From assembly GCA_030152585.1 (NCBI GenBank), contig JASLJC010000040.1, positions 1 to 24,033 on the forward strand: 24,033 bases of DNA. Direction: 5' to 3'. Source of the stretch: Savagea sp. GTDB lineage: Bacteria; Bacillota; Bacilli; Bacillales_A; Planococcaceae. The position numbers and the translations under genes were made by a program. Under the pieces are notes generated by a model. That model was not told the DNA's origin. It searched no databases and saw nothing but the letters and a program-made list of their open reading frames with translations. Positions 1 to 8,175 of this stretch are shown in pieces (the stretch's first letter is position 1; each line of letters starts with the position of its first letter).

Positions 1-657
1 AGCTATTTTTTCCGCGGTAAGGCAACTTTACGAGAGCATCGTCCACAAAGGTTTAGTGAATATAAACCATACTATGCCCTCGTTTTCTTTTTGTCTCGTA
101 CAGGTTTGAGAATCAGTGAAGCACTTGCTTTACGTTGGAGTGATATTCAAGGTAATCGAGTCAACATAAACAAACAAATCAGTAGAGATAACAATAACAA
201 TGCAAATTTAACGTCTCTAAAGACACCTGCAAGTTATCGAAATATCGAAATTGATGAAGTTACAATAGAAATGCTTCATTGGTTCAAAAAGGTTCAAAAT
301 CGTTGTATTCAGAAGCACGATAAACTCGTTCGGCACCCTGATGTAATTATTTTTCAAACATACAATAGGAATTATATGACACCTTCTACCGTTCGAGAGA
401 TGCTACAAAAATATTGCCTACAAGCAGGTGTTGAGTATAAAGGCACTCATGCATTTCGACATACACACGCTGTTTTATCACTTGAAGCAGGAGCTGATTT
501 ATTATTTGTTAGCAAAAGGCTCGGTCATGGAACGATTCAAACTACTGCAGACACATACTTAGATATTACTCCTATTTACGAATCCCATGAACTCGAAAAA
601 ATCACAAAATTTTTAAATTCCGAGGAAGAAAATGAAGATGATACTAGCAGGTTTTAG
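1..657 (+). CDS. Tyrosine recombinase/integrase, C-terminal part (cut by left edge)
   Basis: Phage- or island-type site-specific recombinase that would integrate and excise its element at an att site. The frame is open to base 1, so the true start lies outside the window; 218 residues are visible and a TTG at 91 is only an internal codon. The catalytic set of the family is present (visible numbering): R37 in TGLRISEAL, the beta-hairpin lysine K74 in LKTPASYR, H150 and R153 in THAFRHTHA, H176 in RLGHG, and nucleophile Y186 in TADTYLDI. The N-terminal arm-binding and most of the core-binding domain are missing. It is AT-rich and Asn-rich compared with the suf genes and converges on sufB, its stop lying 80 bases from the sufB stop. 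In lambda-type elements the int 3' end faces attP, so the element boundary probably lies between this stop and the end of sufB. The exact element type is unknown. Confidence 0.93.
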   Translation, partial: SYFFRGKATLREHRPQRFSEYKPYYALVFFLSRTGLRISEALALRWSDIQGNRVNINKQISRDNNNNANLTSLKTPASYRNIEIDEVTIEMLHWFKKVQNRCIQKHDKLVRHPDVIIFQTYNRNYMTPSTVREMLQKYCLQAGVEYKGTHAFRHTHAVLSLEAGADLLFVSKRLGHGTIQTTADTYLDITPIYESHELEKITKFLNSEEENEDDTSRF

Positions 658-693
658 TGCGATTTATTTGGCACGGAAAGACTTTTACATAAA

Positions 694-731
694 AATACCC
701 TTGTCACAAACGTTGTTGTGACAAGGGTATT
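694..731 (-). terminator. Rho-independent terminator of the suf operon
   Basis: Perfect 16-bp inverted repeat (694-709 with 716-731, 6-base loop). On the minus strand the stem is followed by a short T-run (GGTATTTTTATG), which fits termination of sufB transcripts just after its stop. On the plus strand no T-run follows, so it is a poor integrase terminator. Confidence 0.85.
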
Positions 732-737
732 AAGCTA

Positions 738-2135
738 TTAACCGATTGAACCTTCCATCTCGAAACGGATGAGGCGGTTCATTTCTACTGCATACTCCAT
801 CGGTAATTCTTTTGTGAATGGTTCAATGAAGCCCATGACGATCATTTCTGTCGCGTCGAGTTCAGAAATACCACGGCTCATTAAGTAGAAGAGCTGTTCT
901 TCTGATACTTTTGAAACTTTCGCTTCGTGCTCGAGTGAAATGTTATCGTTCATAATTTCGTTATATGGAATCGTATCAGATGTTGACTTATCATCCATGA
1001 TGAGTGTGTCACATTCAATGTTCGCACGTGCACCTGTTGCGCGACGTCCGAAACGAACGATTCCGCGGTACGTTACTTTTCCACCGTGTTGTGCAATCGA
1101 TTTCGATACGATTGTAGACGATGTGTTCGGTGCTAAGTGAATCATTTTTGAACCTGCATCTTGATGTTGTCCTGCTCCTGCAACCGCAATCGATAACGTC
1201 ATACCACGTGCACCTTCTCCACGTAAAATGACCGCTGGATATTTCATCGTTAATTTTGATCCGATGTTTCCGTCGATCCATTCCATCGTAGCGTTTGCAT
1301 CACAGACGGCACGTTTCGTCACTAAGTTGTAGACGTTGTTTGCCCAGTTTTGAATCGTCGTATAACGACAATACGCATTATCTTTTACGATAATTTCAAC
1401 GACAGCTGAGTGAAGAGAGTTCGTCGTAAAGACTGGTGCTGTACAACCTTCTACGTAGTGTACGCTTGCGCCTTCATCTACAATAATCATCGTACGTTCG
1501 AATTGCCCCATATTTTCTGAGTTAATACGGAAATACGCTTGAAGTGGTGTGTCAACTTTGACACCTGGTGGAACGTAAATGAATGATCCACCTGACCAAA
1601 CTGCTCCGTTTAATGCTGCGAATTTGTTATCCGTATTCGGAATTACCGTTCCCCAATGCTCTTTGAAAAGTTCTTCGTTTTCGCGAAGTGCTGAGTCTGT
1701 ATCTTTGAAGACGATTCCTAAATCTTCTAAGTCTTCTTTCATATTATGGTAAACGACTTCTGATTCATACTGCGCTGAAACACCTGCAAGATATTTTTGT
1801 TCTGCTTCTGGAATACCGAGCTTATCAAACGTACGTTTAATTTCTTCCGGTACTTCATCCCATGAACGTTCTGTCGCTTCAGACGGTTTTACGTAATACG
1901 TAATCTCGTCGAAGTTCAACGCATTTAAGTCACCACCCCATTGCGGCATCGGTTTTGAATAGAAAATTTCTAATGATTTTAAACGATAGTCTAACATCCA
2001 TTGTGGTTCGTTCTTCATCGATGAAATTTCTTCCACGATTTCACGAGTAAGTCCTCGTTCCGAACGGAAAACAGATACGTCTCCGTCATGGAATCCGTAT
2101 TTATAATCACCAATCTCTGGGATATTGTTCGTCAT
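738..2135 (-). CDS. sufB: Fe-S cluster assembly scaffold protein SufB
   Basis: Scaffold subunit of the SufBCD complex on which Fe-S clusters are built in the cytoplasm. The 465-residue protein closely matches the Bacillus SufB as I know it in length and sequence, including the KYGFHD and PQWMLDYRL N-terminal segments, MPQWGGDLN, the WSGGSFIYVP beta-helix core, the conserved cysteine in YVEGCTAPV, and the C-terminal MGFIEPFTKELPMEYAVEMNRL. Two adjacent ATGs are possible (2138 and 2135). The second gives 7-base spacing to GGAGG and matches the homologue N-terminus, so it is preferred. It is the last gene of sufC-D-S-U-B, 16 bases after sufU, and is followed by a clear terminator. Confidence 0.97.
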   Translation of the reverse strand: MTNNIPEIGDYKYGFHDGDVSVFRSERGLTREIVEEISSMKNEPQWMLDYRLKSLEIFYSKPMPQWGGDLNALNFDEITYYVKPSEATERSWDEVPEEIKRTFDKLGIPEAEQKYLAGVSAQYESEVVYHNMKEDLEDLGIVFKDTDSALRENEELFKEHWGTVIPNTDNKFAALNGAVWSGGSFIYVPPGVKVDTPLQAYFRINSENMGQFERTMIIVDEGASVHYVEGCTAPVFTTNSLHSAVVEIIVKDNAYCRYTTIQNWANNVYNLVTKRAVCDANATMEWIDGNIGSKLTMKYPAVILRGEGARGMTLSIAVAGAGQHQDAGSKMIHLAPNTSSTIVSKSIAQHGGKVTYRGIVRFGRRATGARANIECDTLIMDDKSTSDTIPYNEIMNDNISLEHEAKVSKVSEEQLFYLMSRGISELDATEMIVMGFIEPFTKELPMEYAVEMNRLIRFEMEGSIG

Positions 2136-2151
2136 CATATTTCCTCCGTTC

Positions 2152-2595
2152 TTATGATTCTTTCTTCGTTTCTTCTACACCTTGTTCCATCGCTTTCCAA
2201 GCGAGCGTCGCACATTTAATACGTGCGGGGAACTTGGCAACTCCTGACAATGCTTCAATATCTTCAAACTCGATATCTTCATCAACATCGTTCCCGAGCA
2301 TCATTTCTGAAAATGCTTCAGCATAACGAACGGCTTCATCGATATGCATCCCTTTAATTCGTTGCGTCATCATCGAAGCAGATGCCATCGAAATCGAACA
2401 GCCTTCACCTTCGAATTTTGCTTCTTGCACGATATCGTCTTCAATACGCATCGTTAAGTGGATAACATCTCCACACGTCGGGTTGTTCATATCAACCGTT
2501 ACGTTATTTGATTCGAGTACCCCTTTATTACGTGGGCTTTTGTAATGATCCATAATGACCGAACGATATAGTTGATCTAATTTATCAAAACTCAT
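2152..2595 (-). CDS. sufU: SufU, Zn-dependent sulfurtransferase / scaffold-like partner of SufS
   Basis: Accepts persulfide sulfur from SufS and passes it to SufBCD in Gram-positive bacteria. The family's zinc and sulfur ligands are visible: NPTCGD (cysteine and aspartate), EGEGCSIS, and KCATLAW. The start at ATG 2595 gives 147 residues, the usual SufU length, beginning MSFDKLDQLYR. A TTG two codons upstream (2601) lies only 4 bases after GGAG while the ATG lies 10 bases after it, so either could be used. The ATG is preferred because it matches known SufU N-termini. The start overlaps the end of sufS by about 11 bases, indicating translational coupling with its enzymatic partner. Confidence 0.96.
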   Translation of the reverse strand: MSFDKLDQLYRSVIMDHYKSPRNKGVLESNNVTVDMNNPTCGDVIHLTMRIEDDIVQEAKFEGEGCSISMASASMMTQRIKGMHIDEAVRYAEAFSEMMLGNDVDEDIEFEDIEALSGVAKFPARIKCATLAWKAMEQGVEETKKES

Positions 2596-3814
2596 CGCCA
2601 AAATACTCCTTTGCCATCCGGAGTCCGTCGACTAGTTTGTCAATTTCGTCCTTCGTGTTATATAAATAAAAGCTTGCACGTGCCGTTGCCGAGACGTCTA
2701 ACCATTTCATTAATGGTTGTGCACAATGGTGACCTGCACGAATCGCGATACCGTTCATATCCAATACTGTTGCTAAATCGTGTGGGTGAACACCATCGAT
2801 ATTAAACGTCACGAGACCTGCCCGTTTTTCTGCTTCTTTCGGTCCGTAAATTTCGACACCTTCGATTTTATTCATTTCGTCCATTGCGTAACGGACGAGC
2901 TCTTGTTCGTGGTGTGCAATTTTTTCTAAACCGATATTTTGTAAAAAGTCAATCGCTGCTCCTAAACCGACAGCTCCGGCAATAATCGGCGTACCTCCTT
3001 CAAACTTCGCTGGAAGGTCTGCCCATGTTGAATCGTATAAATGAACGAAATTAATCATTTCGCCTCCGAATTCAACCGGCTCCATCTCTTCAAGTAACGC
3101 TTTTTTTCCATAAAGAACACCGATACCGGTAGGGCCTGCCATTTTATGACCTGAAAATGCTAAAAAGTCACAATCTAAAGCTTGAACGTCGATTGGAATG
3201 TGCGGTGCTGCTTGTGCAGCATCTACGACCATAACCGCTCCGTGAGCATGTGCAATTTCTGTAATTTCTTTGATCGGGTTAATCGTTCCGAGTACGTTCG
3301 ATGCATACGTCATCGCGACAATCTTCGTGCGATTCGTAATCGTTTGACGGACTTTTTCTAACGATAATGTACCATCTTCTTCTAAATCGATATACTTCAA
3401 CGTCGCACCTGTCTCTTTCGCTACTTGTTGCCACGGAATAATATTCGAATGATGTTCCATATACGTAATGACGATTTCATCGCCTTCTTTGACGAAATCG
3501 CGTCCGTAACTGGCAGCGACGAGATTTAAAGAGGCTGTCGTACCTCGTGTAAATATAATTTCTTCAATGTGCTCAGCGTTAATGAATTGGCGTACTTTTT
3601 CACGCGCCCCTTCGTAATCGTCTGTTGCACGATTCCCGAGGGTATGTACCCCTCGGTGAACGTTAGAGTTGTTGTGCAAATAATAATTGGAAATCGCATC
3701 AATTACTTGTACCGGCGTTTGGCTTGTAGCGGCACTATCTAAATAGACGAGCGGATGTTCATTCACTTCTTGGTCTAAAATTGGAAATTGTTTGCGGATC
3801 TCTTGATTTATCAT
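2585..3814 (-). CDS. sufS: Cysteine desulfurase SufS
   Basis: PLP enzyme converting L-cysteine to L-alanine with a protein persulfide, the sulfur source for Suf. It has 409 residues. The PLP lysine is K224 in AFSGHKMAGPTG, the cofactor-stacking histidine is H123 in MEHHSNIIPW, and the catalytic cysteine is C364 in RAGHHCAQP, all in type II (SufS) spacing. The ATG at 3814 overlaps the sufD stop by one base (TAATG), and its 3' end overlaps sufU. Standard length and no missing residues. Confidence 0.97.
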   Translation of the reverse strand: MINQEIRKQFPILDQEVNEHPLVYLDSAATSQTPVQVIDAISNYYLHNNSNVHRGVHTLGNRATDDYEGAREKVRQFINAEHIEEIIFTRGTTASLNLVAASYGRDFVKEGDEIVITYMEHHSNIIPWQQVAKETGATLKYIDLEEDGTLSLEKVRQTITNRTKIVAMTYASNVLGTINPIKEITEIAHAHGAVMVVDAAQAAPHIPIDVQALDCDFLAFSGHKMAGPTGIGVLYGKKALLEEMEPVEFGGEMINFVHLYDSTWADLPAKFEGGTPIIAGAVGLGAAIDFLQNIGLEKIAHHEQELVRYAMDEMNKIEGVEIYGPKEAEKRAGLVTFNIDGVHPHDLATVLDMNGIAIRAGHHCAQPLMKWLDVSATARASFYLYNTKDEIDKLVDGLRMAKEYFGDEF

Positions 3815-5121
3815 TACAGCACTTTCCTTTCGATAACCTCCGTTAATTGCTCCTTCACTTGTTCGATTGGAAGCTGATCAACGACTGGATTTAAAAATCC
3901 ATGGATGACGAGACGTTCGGCATTTTCTTGCGTAATTCCACGGCTCATTAAATAGTAAAGCTGTAACGGATCGACGCGTCCAACAGAAGCTGCGTGGCCT
4001 GCTGTAACGTCATTTTCATCGATTAAAAGCATCGGGTTTGCATCACCACGTGCTTGTTCACTTAACATTAAAATACGTGATTCTTGTTCAGCGTTTGAAC
4101 GTGTCGCACCTTTTTTAATCCGACCAATTCCGTTAAAGATTGCTGTTGCTTTCTCTTTCATTACACCGTGTTTTAAAATAAATGCATCCGTATCTAATCC
4201 GTGGTGAACGATATCTGTCGTGAAGTTTTGTTTTTGATCGCCACGACCGACTGTTACCATCTTGAAGTCACTTGATGAATTATTTCCAACTAAATGTGTA
4301 ATGTTTTCAACGATTGAATTCGAATCGTTCATTGAACCGATTGCCCATTCAATACGAGCATCGCGACCTGTCATTCCACGACGACTTGTAAAGTTCGTAA
4401 ACCCTTTTGACAATACATCTACCGCACCGAAGACGACTTTTGCATTATCTTGCGCAAGTACTTCTGAAACGATGTTTGCTTGTCCGTTCGCTTCTTCTAC
4501 TGTAGATAAGTAGTTTTCTACGTACGTAATCGAGCTACTTTCTTCCGCTACGACGAGCGTATGGTTGAAGAGTGAAACGTCTGCGTCGTCATGAATGTAC
4601 AACACTTGCACAGGCTGTTCAACGACTACATTACGCGGTACGTATACGAATACGCCTCCGTTCATTAATGCAGCGTGAAGTGCTGTTAAGCGATGTTCGT
4701 TCACTTTTACGCCATCTGTCATGTAATATTTTTTCACGAGGGCTGCATGTTCGCGCGTCGCTGTGAAAATATCCGTTACAATCACACCTTGCTCTTGTAA
4801 TTGTGGTGATAACGATACGTATGCTGGCGTATTGTTATGTTGCACATAAATGTTTTGTTGTTGTTCGACATCTACGAGTAATTTCGCTTCTTCTGGTAAC
4901 TCATCTAATGACGCATATACCGTACTCTCTGTCGCGTGTTGCGGAAATGAGAAGAAATCCCATTTTGCAATATTCGTTTTATCAGGAGTAGGCATTGCAA
5001 TCTTTTCGAGTTGACCGAGTGCATCGGCACGGAAATCAGCCATCCAGTCGGCTTCCTTCATTTTCTCAGAGAAAGTGCGGACGTCTCCTTCGGTCAATGT
5101 TACGTTGTTTTGAACCGTCAT
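3814..5121 (-). CDS. sufD: Fe-S cluster assembly protein SufD
   Basis: Paralogue of SufB and second core subunit of the SufBC2D scaffold. About 435 residues from the ATG at 5121. It carries the SUF beta-helix core (NGGVFVYVPRNVVVEQPVQ, then TSRRGMTGRDARIEW) and the C-terminal helical segment YYLMSRGITQENAERLVIHGF shared with SufB. A TTG at 5127, 4 bases from an AAAGGGG ribosome site, is an alternative start; the ATG is 10 bases from it. The same TTG/ATG arrangement occurs at sufU. The gene lies 18 bases downstream of sufC and shares its last base with the sufS start. Confidence 0.96.
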   Translation of the reverse strand: MTVQNNVTLTEGDVRTFSEKMKEADWMADFRADALGQLEKIAMPTPDKTNIAKWDFFSFPQHATESTVYASLDELPEEAKLLVDVEQQQNIYVQHNNTPAYVSLSPQLQEQGVIVTDIFTATREHAALVKKYYMTDGVKVNEHRLTALHAALMNGGVFVYVPRNVVVEQPVQVLYIHDDADVSLFNHTLVVAEESSSITYVENYLSTVEEANGQANIVSEVLAQDNAKVVFGAVDVLSKGFTNFTSRRGMTGRDARIEWAIGSMNDSNSIVENITHLVGNNSSSDFKMVTVGRGDQKQNFTTDIVHHGLDTDAFILKHGVMKEKATAIFNGIGRIKKGATRSNAEQESRILMLSEQARGDANPMLLIDENDVTAGHAASVGRVDPLQLYYLMSRGITQENAERLVIHGFLNPVVDQLPIEQVKEQLTEVIERKVL

Positions 5122-5139
5122 CGTCAATCGTCCCCTTTC

Positions 5140-5919
5140 TTATTGTTCTTCTCCGACTTTTTCGTTTTCAATTCCGAGCTCTTCTTTGATCCAGTCGTAC
5201 CCTTGTGCTTCTAACTTTTTCGCAAGTTCTGGTCCACCTGATTTTACGACGCGACCTTGCATCATCACGTGTACGTGGTCAGGTTCGATGTAATTTAATA
5301 AACGTTGGTAGTGCGTAATCATAATTGCTCCGAATCCTTCTCCACGCATTTCGTTAATCCCTTTTGATACAACTTTTAATGCGTCAATATCAAGACCTGA
5401 GTCAATTTCGTCTAAAATTGCAAATTTCGGCTCAATCATCATCATTTGTAAAATTTCGTTACGTTTTTTCTCTCCGCCTGAGAAACCTTCGTTTAAATAA
5501 CGAGTAGCCATCGCTTCATCCATCTCTAAGAAATTCATCGTTTTGTCGAGTTGTTTAATAAATTTCATTAAAGGAATTTCATCGCCTTCTTCACGACGTG
5601 CATTAATTGCTGTACGTAAGAAATCTGCATTCGTTACACCTGTTACTTCGCTCGGATATTGCATTGCGAGGAATAATCCTGCTTTTGCACGTTCGTCGAC
5701 TTCCATCGCAAGAACATCTTCGCCGTCTAATGTAATCGTTCCTGACGTTACTTCGTAGCTCGGGTGTCCCATAATTGCTGATGCGAGTGTCGATTTACCT
5801 GTTCCGTTCGGTCCCATAATTGCGTGAATCTCGTTCGTATTCACTGTAAGATCTAATCCTTTTAAAATCTCTTTCCCTTCAATCGAAACGTGAAGGTCTT
5901 TCACTTCCAAAGTTGCCAT
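5140..5919 (-). CDS. sufC: Fe-S cluster assembly ATPase SufC
   Basis: ABC-type ATPase that drives SufB and SufD conformational changes; soluble, with no membrane segments. The Walker A motif is GPNGTGKST, the signature is the SufC-type SGGEKKRNE, Walker B is FAILDEIDSGLD, and the switch histidine is in ITHYQR. The ATG at 5919 sits 7 bases after GGAGG and starts MATLEVKDLHV (259 residues). An in-frame GTG-like extension upstream (to 5949) adds residues not typical of the family and has no ribosome site. First gene of the suf operon, with a candidate sigma-A promoter about 65 bases upstream. Confidence 0.97.
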   Translation of the reverse strand: MATLEVKDLHVSIEGKEILKGLDLTVNTNEIHAIMGPNGTGKSTLASAIMGHPSYEVTSGTITLDGEDVLAMEVDERAKAGLFLAMQYPSEVTGVTNADFLRTAINARREEGDEIPLMKFIKQLDKTMNFLEMDEAMATRYLNEGFSGGEKKRNEILQMMMIEPKFAILDEIDSGLDIDALKVVSKGINEMRGEGFGAIMITHYQRLLNYIEPDHVHVMMQGRVVKSGGPELAKKLEAQGYDWIKEELGIENEKVGEEQ

Positions 5920-6179
5920 TATAATACCTCCAATTAATCTCATCCACATGAGTGTTTTACATTCTTATTTTATCATCATTCTAATCCTAACCTATTCTGC
6001 GAACGGTTGCAAATCATTGAGAATCTTTTACAGTTCGCATGTAAGAAGTACGTAGAATTAAGGGTTGGTGGCCAATCACTCTACTTATTTCATCATTCAA
6101 TTATCAATTACTGTTTACATAATGATAATCAATAGGTCGAAATCGAATGAAAACGAAAATGACAATATGACAAATTATA
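5920..6179. other. Intergenic region upstream of sufC
   Basis: About 365 bases separate sufC from the symporter stop at 6285. Besides the candidate suf promoter and the terminator at 6180-6212, the region is AT-rich. It contains ATTATCA (6100-6106) and TGATAAT (6123-6129), the two half-sites of a Bacillus Fur box, but in everted order and 16 bases apart, so this is not a proper Fur box. No credible open reading frame was found. Confidence 0.4.
5984..6012 (-). promoter_or_regulatory. Candidate sigma-A promoter of the suf operon
   Basis: On the minus strand, TTGCAA (6012-6007) is followed after 17 bases by TAGGAT (5989-5984), each matching 4 of 6 consensus positions. The predicted start of transcription is about 55 bases before the sufC ATG. 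This is inferred from consensus only. Confidence 0.4.
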
Positions 6180-6212
6180 AAATCCCTCGAACGACTAACG
6201 CTCGAGGGATTT
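6180..6212 (-). terminator. Terminator downstream of the symporter gene
   Basis: Stem AAATCCCTCGA (6180-6190) pairs perfectly with TCGAGGGATTT (6202-6212). The minus-strand transcript continues TTTTATAATTT, so it fits the end of the Toprim/thioredoxin/symporter operon, about 70 bases after its last stop. Confidence 0.8.
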
Positions 6213-6284
6213 GTTCGTTCTGTTTTACATTGTCCTCTTCGTGATCATTCATTGTGTCTATTTTACGACGAATGATAAAGACAA

Positions 6285-7478
6285 TCAAACAGACTGCTTA
6301 TTCGTTTTGTTTGCAACGGCATCTACCATGACCGCAATCGCTCCGTCTCCAGTAACGTTCGTTGCTGTTCCAAAACTATCTTGTGCCATATACAGTGCAA
6401 TCATTAATGCAACCATCTCTTCACTGAAACCAAGCATCGATGTAAGAAGACCTGTTGCAGCAAATACTGCTCCACCCGGCACACCTGGTGCAGCAATCAT
6501 CATAATGCCCAGCATTAAAATGAATGGGAAAAAGAGACCGAAACTAAACGGCATCCCATTTAATAACATGACACCGATCGAACAAGATACGAGTGTAATC
6601 GTACTTCCCGATAAATGAATATTTGCAAATAACGGTATCGTAAATCCGACAACTCGTTCTGACGCACCGGTTTGACGTGCTTGTTGCAGCGTCACTGGAA
6701 TAGCCGCTGCAGAAGATTGCGTACCGAGTGCTGTAAAGTAAGCAGGTGCCATCGTTTTCATTAACTGAAGTGGACTTTTTTTCGCCATCGCTCCTGCTGT
6801 CGTATACTGAATCGTCAGCATCGTAAAATGAAGTACGATAATCATAACGAACACGAGCGCAAAGATTGATAATACACGTGCTGCTTGTCCACTATACGTT
6901 AAATTTAAGAAAATACCGAAAATGTGTAACGGTAAAAAAGGAATAATCGCATGTGTAATTACTTTTTCTACAATCGCTTTTAAATCATCGAAAAAGCGCG
7001 ACATCGTCTCACTTCCAATAGCCGCCATCCCGATTCCGAGGACGAATGCTAAAATTAAAGCAGTCAAGACGCCCATTAATGGTTCAATCTCTAAATCGAT
7101 ATATCCTTTTAATGCGTCACGTCCACCCGAGACATTGGCATCGTTTACCGTATTCATTAACGTCGGTAAAAGATTGGATGCGACGAGATATGCCATCACA
7201 CCAGCAAAAATTGTTGAAGCATATGCAAACAAAGTCGCCACACCTAACAATTTCCCAGACCCTTTTCCTAACTTCGCAATACCCGGAGCGATAAATCCTA
7301 ATATAATAAGCGGTACGATAAATCCTAAAAATCCGCCGAAAACGTGGTTAAACGTCGCCATTAAACGAACGAATACCGTCGTTCCTTTTTCTGTCACCAT
7401 CGGTAAAGACATACCAATAATGACTGCTAGCCCAATTGCAATTAATATTTGCCAAATGAGGCCTAATCTTCGTTTCAT
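6285..7478 (-). CDS. Dicarboxylate/amino acid:cation symporter (SDF/DAACS family)
   Basis: Membrane carrier (PF00375 family) coupling amino-acid uptake to Na+ or H+. The 397 residues hold about eight hydrophobic segments plus the two re-entrant hairpins typical of GltPh-type folds: HP1 around 253-263 (TQSSAAAIPVT), TM7 around 285-295 (ANIHLSGSTIT), HP2 around 330-346 (APGVPGGAVFAATGLL) and TM8 around 366-379. In TM8 the aspartate that binds the substrate amino group (D367) and the N374/D378 cation residues remain, but the position holding the side-chain-carboxylate-binding arginine in GltPh is glycine (G370). A neutral amino acid (serine, threonine or cystine) is therefore more likely than glutamate; this is inference. 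The start ATG is 8 bases after AGGAG, and the upstream thioredoxin-like stop codon lies inside that ribosome site, implying coupling. Confidence 0.9.
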   Translation of the reverse strand: MKRRLGLIWQILIAIGLAVIIGMSLPMVTEKGTTVFVRLMATFNHVFGGFLGFIVPLIILGFIAPGIAKLGKGSGKLLGVATLFAYASTIFAGVMAYLVASNLLPTLMNTVNDANVSGGRDALKGYIDLEIEPLMGVLTALILAFVLGIGMAAIGSETMSRFFDDLKAIVEKVITHAIIPFLPLHIFGIFLNLTYSGQAARVLSIFALVFVMIIVLHFTMLTIQYTTAGAMAKKSPLQLMKTMAPAYFTALGTQSSAAAIPVTLQQARQTGASERVVGFTIPLFANIHLSGSTITLVSCSIGVMLLNGMPFSFGLFFPFILMLGIMMIAAPGVPGGAVFAATGLLTSMLGFSEEMVALMIALYMAQDSFGTATNVTGDGAIAVMVDAVANKTNKQSV

Positions 7479-7489
7479 TCCAAAAACTC

Positions 7490-7804
7490 CTATTCTTCTT
7501 TCATAAACTGTTCTAACAAGTGTGCTACATTACGAAATGCGTAAATTTTATGCTGCACTTCGCCTTTTTTCTGAATGAGTAGGCACGGCACACTCTCAAT
7601 TTCGTACGCTACTGCTAACTCAGGTAAATAGTTCAAATCCGCTTCACCAATCGGTACATCAGGTAAAACTTGACGTACGACTGTTACCATTTGAGATGCC
7701 ACTTGACACGTACCACACATCGGTGCATATAAATACAATGCTGATACCTCATCATGAGAAAGTGACTCATTCCATCGTTCTAACGTCCAGTCCGAATCGG
7801 CCAT
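7490..7804 (-). CDS. Thioredoxin-like protein, CGTC active site (YusE-like)
   Basis: A 104-residue single-domain thioredoxin fold with C30-G-T-C33 (APMCGTCQ) instead of the classic WCGPC, and the cis-proline at P73 (SVPCLLI), with an additional cysteine directly after it (C74). No signal peptide, so cytoplasmic. A thiol-disulfide role is inferred; the substrate is unknown. The ATG at 7804 lies 9 bases after GGAGG and overlaps the end of the Toprim gene by 25 bases, and its stop overlaps the ribosome site of the symporter gene. Order Toprim-thioredoxin next to gcvH resembles yusF-yusE of Bacillus subtilis. Confidence 0.88.
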   Translation of the reverse strand: MADSDWTLERWNESLSHDEVSALYLYAPMCGTCQVASQMVTVVRQVLPDVPIGEADLNYLPELAVAYEIESVPCLLIQKKGEVQHKIYAFRNVAHLLEQFMKEE

Positions 7805-8163
7805 GATTGTCCGCCTCCTTTCGTTTGAAAACGTACTTCTTTTAAAAGTTGACGTACAATAGATAGTGGCAATTGTTCGACTTCAATAAAAGGTTCAGGT
7901 ACGTGTAAATGCGTCATATCAAACCACAATTCATCACATTGCAAACGTAAACGGTCACCCGTATGATCACGGTCGAAAAATGTAAAGAGGTGACTTTCTT
8001 CATAAGGGACGAGTAACTCTTCCAAATCGTACGCACTCATCGTCCCGTACGTACAAAGGATTACCACCGGTTCATCGAGTACAAGTTGTACACGACGTTT
8101 ATCATTTTTCCCTTCTACTACGATTACTTTATCTATGATGAAGCTCTCCTTTCTATTCGTCAA
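7780..8163 (-). CDS. Toprim domain protein (YusF-like); start codon uncertain
   Basis: Small Toprim-fold protein. The first strand and acidic motif are KVIVVEGKND and the second acidic motif is FFDRDHTGD, as in RNase M5/primase-type Toprims; the molecular function of the YusF group is not known to me. The coordinates use the only ordinary start, a TTG at 8163 (127 residues), but AGGGG directly abuts that TTG with no spacing. A good ribosome site, AAAGGAG, lies inside this extension and points at ATC (8139) or ATA (8136), exactly where the Toprim domain should begin (IDKVIVVEG). A non-standard start giving about 119 residues is therefore plausible. The end overlaps the thioredoxin-like gene. 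Upstream are a candidate promoter and a leader with two competing hairpins. Confidence 0.82.
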   Translation of the reverse strand: MTNRKESFIIDKVIVVEGKNDKRRVQLVLDEPVVILCTYGTMSAYDLEELLVPYEESHLFTFFDRDHTGDRLRLQCDELWFDMTHLHVPEPFIEVEQLPLSIVRQLLKEVRFQTKGGGQSWPIRTGR

Positions 8164-8175
8164 CCCCTAAAATAC

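Noticed and set aside
6100..6129. Fur box upstream of suf
   Set aside because: Both half-sites exist but in everted order and 16 bases apart, not the TGATAATNATTATCA arrangement.
6922..7506. Long plus-strand frame of 194 codons
   Set aside because: Antisense to the symporter gene, biased composition, no ribosome site; a shadow of a well-supported gene.
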